A stretch of DNA of 9,805 bases from Ruminococcus sp. (GTDB lineage: Bacteria; Bacillota; Clostridia; Oscillospirales; Acutalibacteraceae): the NCBI GenBank assembly GCA_022510985.1, contig JAFLSL010000021.1:1-9805 (forward strand). The letters are read 5' to 3'. The position numbers were made by a program, and so were the translations under genes. Shown piece by piece: positions 7,187-9,805 of the stretch. Each line of letters opens with the position of its first letter. Position 1 is the first letter of the stretch. Below the pieces are notes generated by a model that did no database searches, had not been told where the DNA came from, and was given only the letters and a program-made list of their open reading frames with translations.

Positions 7187-7720
7187 TTATAAAAATTTAC
7201 TGTTTAGATTTCTCTTTTCAATAATTACGGAAAGCGGCAGACCGAGTACAAACAGTACCGCAAGCTCGCCAAGAGCTACAAATCCTCCCTGAACAAGAAA
7301 GTCAGCAAGGTTAAAGCTCATACTTCCGACAAAGAAGAAGTCGATTTCAAAACCTACGATAATTCCGTTTAATAATGCGGGCATCAAAGCAGCAATAACG
7401 GGCAGATTTTTAATTCGGACATCTTTTAAAAGATACATCGCAATCGCGGCGAGCAAGGTCGCGAGCGAGCCGAATATCATATCATAAAAGCCCAGACCCG
7501 CTGTAACAGAGCTGATGTTGGCTATGATACAGCCGACGGTAAGTCCCGGTATTGCCGCACGGGTATAAAGTGCGAGAATAGTCAGAACCTCCGAGACACG
7601 AAACTGCACCGCCATCGACGCAGTTCCCGGCAGCAGCATATTCTGCCCTACCGTAAGCACAGCATACAGAGCCGCAATAATAGCACCCTGTACGAGATAA
7701 GTGGTTGTGTTTTTTTTCAT
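7187..7720 (-). CDS. queT: QueT family queuosine-precursor ECF transporter S component
   Basis: QueT is the substrate-binding membrane subunit of an energy-coupling-factor transporter, thought to import a queuosine precursor such as preQ1, and needs the shared EcfA/EcfA'/EcfT module encoded elsewhere. The 177-residue product is of normal size and largely hydrophobic, with about five or six membrane segments (near 9-28, 44-70, 80-97, 105-123, 142-168). Family-like stretches include QFRVSEVLTILAL, AIPGLTVGCIIAN, DMIFGSLATLLAA and the NGIIVGFEI loop. SD GGAGG (7729-7733) lies 8 bases before the ATG. The preQ1-I riboswitch in its leader independently supports the substrate assignment. The gene is a single-gene unit converging on pdaB; no queuosine biosynthesis gene is in the window. 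Confidence 0.93.
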   Translation of the reverse strand: MKKNTTTYLVQGAIIAALYAVLTVGQNMLLPGTASMAVQFRVSEVLTILALYTRAAIPGLTVGCIIANISSVTAGLGFYDMIFGSLATLLAAIAMYLLKDVRIKNLPVIAALMPALLNGIIVGFEIDFFFVGSMSFNLADFLVQGGFVALGELAVLFVLGLPLSVIIEKRNLNSKFL

Positions 7721-7730
7721 ATTAAATTCC

Positions 7731-7770
7731 TCCGTAGTTTTATTTATAGTCTGGATATTGCGAACAGACT
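7731..7770 (-). promoter_or_regulatory. preQ1-I riboswitch controlling queT translation
   Basis: Read on the minus strand. P1 is AGTCTG (7770-7765) with CAGACT (7753-7748). The loop TTCGCAATATC ends in the expected ligand-pairing C (7754). An A-rich tail (ATAAATAAAACTACGG) follows, as in class preQ1-I aptamers. Compared with the Thermoanaerobacter tengcongensis aptamer as I remember it, the last ten loop bases differ at two. The G-C pseudoknot pair there becomes A7758-U7736 here, a compensatory change, while C7760-G7733 and C7762-G7732 are kept. G7733 and G7732 are the first two bases of SD GGAGG, so preQ1 binding should hide the ribosome site and repress QueT synthesis. Context (queT) agrees. 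Confidence 0.88.
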
Positions 7771-7784
7771 CGGCAAACGCCGAG
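7769..7784 (-). promoter_or_regulatory. Hairpin at the 5' end of the queT mRNA, next to the riboswitch
   Basis: On the minus strand CTCGGC-GTTT-GCCGAG forms a perfect 6-bp GC-rich stem with a 4-base loop. Given the promoter at 7789-7817, transcription should start at about 7781-7783, so the hairpin would be at or within a base or two of the RNA 5' end. Its last two bases (AG, 7770-7769) are also the first two of riboswitch P1. Possible roles are 5'-end protection from decay or tuning of P1; both are inference. Confidence 0.6.
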
Positions 7785-7788
7785 ATAT

Positions 7789-7817
7789 ATTATAACAAGA
7801 AACTTTTTATTTTGCAA
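7789..7817 (-). promoter_or_regulatory. Sigma-A-type promoter of queT
   Basis: On the minus strand TTGCAA (7817-7812), a 17-base spacer and a perfect TATAAT (7794-7789). The -35 box lies within one of two 10-bp-spaced TTTGCAAA palindromes (7811-7818 and 7821-7828), which could be an operator. Confidence 0.75.
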
Positions 7818-7828
7818 ATTTTTGCAAA
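7811..7828. repeat. Twin TTTGCAAA palindromes, 10 bp apart, over the queT -35
   Basis: TTTGCAAA occurs at 7811-7818 and again at 7821-7828, one helical turn apart, each self-complementary and flanked by A/T. The proximal copy contains the queT -35 box. This is the geometry of a tandem operator, but I recognise no specific regulator, and AT-rich sequence makes chance more likely. Confidence 0.4.
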
Positions 7829-8049
7829 ATAAATTTATTAATAGTTAACAATTGAGAGTTATATAATAACAGCCCATATCCTCTCTAAATAGAAAATCTG
7901 TTGTTTGAGAGATATAAACTTAAAACAGGAACGTCTACGTCTGACGAGGATATTTAAAAGTCTATAGCAGAACCTTTCCTTTCTATCCAAAATATGACAA
8001 TGACACGAAAGATGAATTTCAGAGAGAAGCTGCAGGGTATGACGAGGAA
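7829..8049. other. AT-rich intergenic stretch with no supported gene
   Basis: About 220 bases between the queT promoter region and the terminator of the small minus-strand gene. Open frames exist on both strands, but none has an SD, a plausible protein character or family resemblance. Seen here: tandem ACGTCT (7931-7942), a weak stem ATATCCTCTC/GAGAGATAT (7876-7885 with 7907-7915), and the first copy of a GACGAGGA repeat (7943-7950; second copy 8041-8048). I cannot assign a function. Confidence 0.5.
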
Positions 8050-8098
8050 AATTAAAAATCCGAGAGAGGCTGCCCAAAAGGCAGCCTCTCCCGGATTT
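8050..8098 (-). terminator. Strong intrinsic terminator of the small conserved gene
   Basis: An inverted repeat pairs 8056-8074 with 8080-8098: 18 base pairs with one A/C mismatch (8063/8091) and a 5-base loop. The GC-rich upper stem is GAGAGGCTGCC/GGCAGCCTCTC. On the minus strand the stem is followed by a U tract (TTTTTAATTTT). It lies about 50 bases after the stop at 8148, so it serves the minus-strand 84-residue gene. Confidence 0.9.
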
Positions 8099-8147
8099 AG
8101 AAGTTTTGAAATTAACGTGAAAACGTGAATAACTGTTTAGTGCGACG

Positions 8148-8402
8148 TTAGCAAACCTCGTCAAAAAGATTAAGTCTGAAAAGCTTGCATTCGTCGGTTT
8201 TATTTTCGCAAACAATAGATGCCTCTGCTATCTTACCGCCCTCGATAAGCTGTGTAAGACCGACAAGCTGTGAAAGTTTGCTACGGAGATTTAACTTATC
8301 TCCATCTCTGGTAACGAGAAAAACGTTACCCTCGCAGGTATCAAGCACAGCTAAGAATTCAGAAACATTGATGTCATGCATGTTAAGAATAGGTGTCATC
8401 AT
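8148..8402 (-). CDS. Small conserved clostridial protein of unknown function (84 aa)
   Basis: The protein resembles a family of 70-90-residue clostridial proteins that databases often label, without basis that I know of, as 'polyA polymerase'. It shows the pattern I remember from them: DINVSEFLAVLDTCEGNVFL, then TRDGDKLNLRSKLSQLVGL, then an acidic CEN-x-TDE-x-LFRLNLF end. No signal, membrane segment or catalytic motif is visible; it is small, cytosolic and mixed alpha/beta by appearance. Three cysteines (near 23, 65 and 72) plus a C-terminal Cys84 are present, but in no clear metal motif. A very good SD (AAAGGAGG, 8408-8415) lies 5 bases before the first ATG and 8 before a second adjacent ATG (8397-8399), so either Met may start. 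It has its own promoter, leader and terminator. Function unknown. Confidence 0.88.
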   Translation of the reverse strand: MMTPILNMHDINVSEFLAVLDTCEGNVFLVTRDGDKLNLRSKLSQLVGLTQLIEGGKIAEASIVCENKTDECKLFRLNLFDEVC

Positions 8403-8458
8403 TCTTTCCTCCTTTATTATGTTCTGTTGCCATTTACCATTTCGATAATGTGCAATTT

Positions 8459-8500
8459 GGTTGTCAACCGTAGCGTGTCAAGAAAAACATTCACTTGACA
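8459..8500. repeat. Inverted repeats in the leader of the 84-residue protein gene
   Basis: TGTCAAG (8476-8482) and CTTGACA (8494-8500) form a perfect 7-bp inverted repeat with an 11-base loop, right at the expected transcript start. GGTTGTCAACC (8459-8469) is a second palindrome with one central base. TGTCAA thus occurs three times in 40 bases, in both orientations. This could be an operator array or an RNA hairpin at the mRNA 5' end. No known riboswitch is recognised. Confidence 0.5.
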
Positions 8501-8506
8501 ATTATC

Positions 8507-8534
8507 ATTATATCCATTTTTTCAGGAAAGTCAA
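8507..8534 (-). promoter_or_regulatory. Sigma-A-type promoter of the 84-residue protein gene
   Basis: On the minus strand TTGACT (8534-8529, five of six matches to TTGACA), a 16-base spacer and a perfect TATAAT (8512-8507). Transcription would start near 8500, leaving a leader of roughly 100 bases before the ATG, long for an 84-codon gene. Confidence 0.75.
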
Positions 8535-8540
8535 CAATTT

Positions 8541-8749
8541 TAACGAACTTTATTTGTGCATAATAACTAAGAAAAAGCAAAATTAACTAACTATCAAACA
8601 TAATAATTGTGCATATTCAACAACAAACAGTTACAACGGTTACAACAATCGACAAGCTTCTCGTAACAACTTCGTCAATTTATACTTTCTTTATTTTAAA
8701 TGAATATAATCATTTTACACTTTTCACAAACTTATATTTTAATTATCAG
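8541..8749. other. Repeat-bearing AT-rich part of the divergent intergenic region
   Basis: No gene is seen between the two divergent promoters. The stretch holds TTGTGCATA twice (8554-8562, 8607-8615), CATAATAA twice (8559-8566, 8599-8606), GTTACAAC twice with a 9-base period (8630-8637, 8639-8646), and an imperfect palindrome CGACAAGCTTCTCG (8650-8663) followed by GTAACAAC. On the minus strand TTGTCGAT (8655-8648) matches the Spo0A box TTGTCGAA at seven of eight bases. These may be regulator sites for either gene; none is certain. Confidence 0.4.
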
Positions 8750-8778
8750 TTGAGGAAAAGGACTTTTTGGTGTATAAT
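8750..8778 (+). promoter_or_regulatory. Sigma-A-type promoter of the phosphohexomutase gene
   Basis: TTGAGG (8750-8755, four of six), a 17-base spacer and a perfect TATAAT (8773-8778). The start would be near 8785, giving a short leader of about 25 bases with SD AAAGGGG (8796-8802). Confidence 0.7.
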
Positions 8779-8809
8779 TGGCATATATCGTGAAAAAAGG
8801 GGTAGTTAT

Positions 8810-9805
8810 ATGCTAAACACATTCTACAAAAATTTTAAAAGCGGAACAGATATAAGAGGAGTTGCACTCGAAGGCGTTGAGGGGCAGAGTATAAACCTCA
8901 CCGACGAGGTCGTTGCGGCTATGGCGAACGGCTTTGCACTTTGGCTGAGCGAAAAGGTTAATAAGCCTTGCGACAAACTTACAGTTTCTATCGGCAGGGA
9001 CAGCAGAGTCAGCGGTCCGAGGATTGCGGGCGTTGTTTCAAATGAGCTTAAAAATGCCGGAGTAAAGGTTCTCAACTGCTCGCTTGCTTCAACTCCGTCA
9101 ATGTTTATGACTACGGTTGACTTAGAATGTGACGGCGCGGTGCAGATTACCGCAAGCCATCATCCCTTTAACCGAAACGGCTTAAAGTTTTTTACCCGAG
9201 GCGGCGGACTCGAAGGAGAGGATATTGAAAAAATTCTTCAATTCGCTCAGGACGGAGAAAAACCGTCTCCGTCAGAGAACGGCTCGATTGAAGACATCGA
9301 TTATATGAAACGTTACTGCGAACATTTAGAGGATATCATCAAAAAGGGTGCTGATATGGAGGACTACGACCACCCGCTCAAGGGCTTTAAAATCGTAGTG
9401 GACGCGGGCAATGGTGTAGGCGGTTTTTACGCTGACGTTCTTAAAAATCTCGGAGCGGATACGACAGGAAGTCGTTATCTTGACCCCGACGGAATGTTCC
9501 CGAACCACGTCCCCAACCCCGAAAACAAAGAGGCTATGCAGTCGATTTGCGAGGCTGTAATCGAAAGCAACGCTGATATGGGTATTATCTTCGATACTGA
9601 CGTTGACCGCGGCGGTGCGGTTGACAAAAGCGGTAACGAGATTAACCGCAACCGCCTTGTTGCTTTAGCCTCGGCAATTGCTCTTGAGGGCAACGAGGGC
9701 GGAACTATTGTTACAGACTCGATAACCTCAAGCGGACTTAAAGAATTTATTGAAAACAACCTCGGCGGAAAGCACTACCGCTATCGCAGAGGATATAAAA
9801 ACGTT
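8810..9805 (+). CDS. Phosphoglucomutase/phosphomannomutase family protein, cut by window end
   Basis: The frame runs open from 8810 to the right edge: 332 codons of a family that is usually about 450-570 residues. Alpha-D-phosphohexomutases move phosphate between C1 and C6 (glucosamine, glucose or mannose phosphates) through a phosphoserine, in the cytosol. Seen: N-terminal SGTDIRG (11-17), RDSRVSGP, the phosphoserine loop TASHHPFNRNG with Ser116, and the metal loop DTDVDRGG (Asp262, Asp264, Asp266, Arg267). The sugar-binding loop and domain 4 lie beyond the window. The usual TASHNP reads TASHHP and the usual DGDxDR reads DTDVDR, so this is a divergent subfamily, not a typical GlmM or PgcA; substrate cannot be told from this part. 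SD AAAGGGG is 7 bases before the ATG, and no earlier in-frame ATG has an SD. Confidence 0.92.
   Translation, partial: MLNTFYKNFKSGTDIRGVALEGVEGQSINLTDEVVAAMANGFALWLSEKVNKPCDKLTVSIGRDSRVSGPRIAGVVSNELKNAGVKVLNCSLASTPSMFMTTVDLECDGAVQITASHHPFNRNGLKFFTRGGGLEGEDIEKILQFAQDGEKPSPSENGSIEDIDYMKRYCEHLEDIIKKGADMEDYDHPLKGFKIVVDAGNGVGGFYADVLKNLGADTTGSRYLDPDGMFPNHVPNPENKEAMQSICEAVIESNADMGIIFDTDVDRGGAVDKSGNEINRNRLVALASAIALEGNEGGTIVTDSITSSGLKEFIENNLGGKHYRYRRGYKNV

Noticed and set aside
7862..7867. Perfect TATAAT on the plus strand in the empty stretch
   Set aside because: No -35-like sequence at 16-18 bases and no gene or RNA downstream; expected by chance in AT-rich DNA.
7994..8128. Short plus-strand frame giving a basic peptide (MTMTRKMNFREKL...)
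   Set aside because: No SD precedes any of its ATG codons and it passes through the minus-strand terminator; amphipathic look alone is not enough.
7859..8215. 118-codon open frame on the minus strand overlapping the end of the 84-residue gene
   Set aside because: It runs through the strong terminator, overlaps a better-supported gene in another frame, has no SD and its translation looks like random basic/Cys-rich sequence.
8185..8448. Plus-strand 87-codon frame
   Set aside because: It is the antisense shadow of the 84-residue gene and its SD region, with no ribosome site of its own.
8495..8500. TTGACA on the plus strand as a -35 box
   Set aside because: The sequence 16-18 bases downstream is not a -10; the hexamer is better explained as part of the inverted repeat 8476-8500.
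8705..8710. Second TATAAT upstream of the phosphohexomutase gene
   Set aside because: No recognisable -35 at proper spacing; the promoter at 8750-8778 is better and closer to the gene.
8824..9075. 83-codon minus-strand frame inside the phosphohexomutase gene
   Set aside because: The plus-strand frame through here carries clear family motifs; this is its shadow.

Overview
The window looks like chromosomal core DNA of a low-to-moderate-GC clostridial Firmicute. The Oscillospiraceae/Ruminococcaceae side is most likely, from the style of RecA ([10 protein letters not shown]), the small conserved clostridial protein at 8148-8402, a PdaB-type deacetylase of spore formers, and Shine-Dalgarno (SD) sites of the GGAGG type. 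I see no mobile element, CRISPR array, rRNA or tRNA. Taxonomy is inference from protein character only.

Layout. Positions 1-1185 hold the 3' end of a DUF1385 (YqhQ-like) membrane protein gene overlapping prmC, the release-factor glutamine methyltransferase gene. A sigma-A-like promoter (1218-1246) then starts a tight five-gene unit: recA, recX, rimO, pgsA, cysS (1297-6328). Its first three junctions overlap by 1-4 bases (TGATG, ATGA, TAATG) and the last gap is 7 bases. It joins DNA recombination/repair, ribosome modification, phospholipid synthesis and tRNA charging. After a perfect 15-bp hairpin that contains the next start codon comes a pdaB-like polysaccharide deacetylase gene (6373-7143), closed by a bidirectional terminator.

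From 7187 to 8402 the genes lie on the minus strand. queT, a queuosine-precursor ECF transporter subunit gene, has a promoter, a 5'-terminal hairpin and a convincing preQ1-I riboswitch whose pseudoknot takes in the first bases of the SD. Upstream, after about 240 bases without a supported gene, is a one-gene unit for an 84-residue conserved clostridial protein of unknown function with its own promoter, a leader of about 100 bases and a very strong terminator. A 407-base, AT-rich, repeat-bearing divergent region separates it from a phosphohexomutase (PMM/PGM) gene on the plus strand, which starts at 8810 and is cut by the window end.

Most of the window is housekeeping. I found no convincing new multi-gene system. 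The most interesting signals are regulatory: the queT leader (riboswitch plus a 5' hairpin that competes with its P1 stem), the hairpin over the pdaB start, a degenerate LexA-like box near recA, and the small orphan protein unit.
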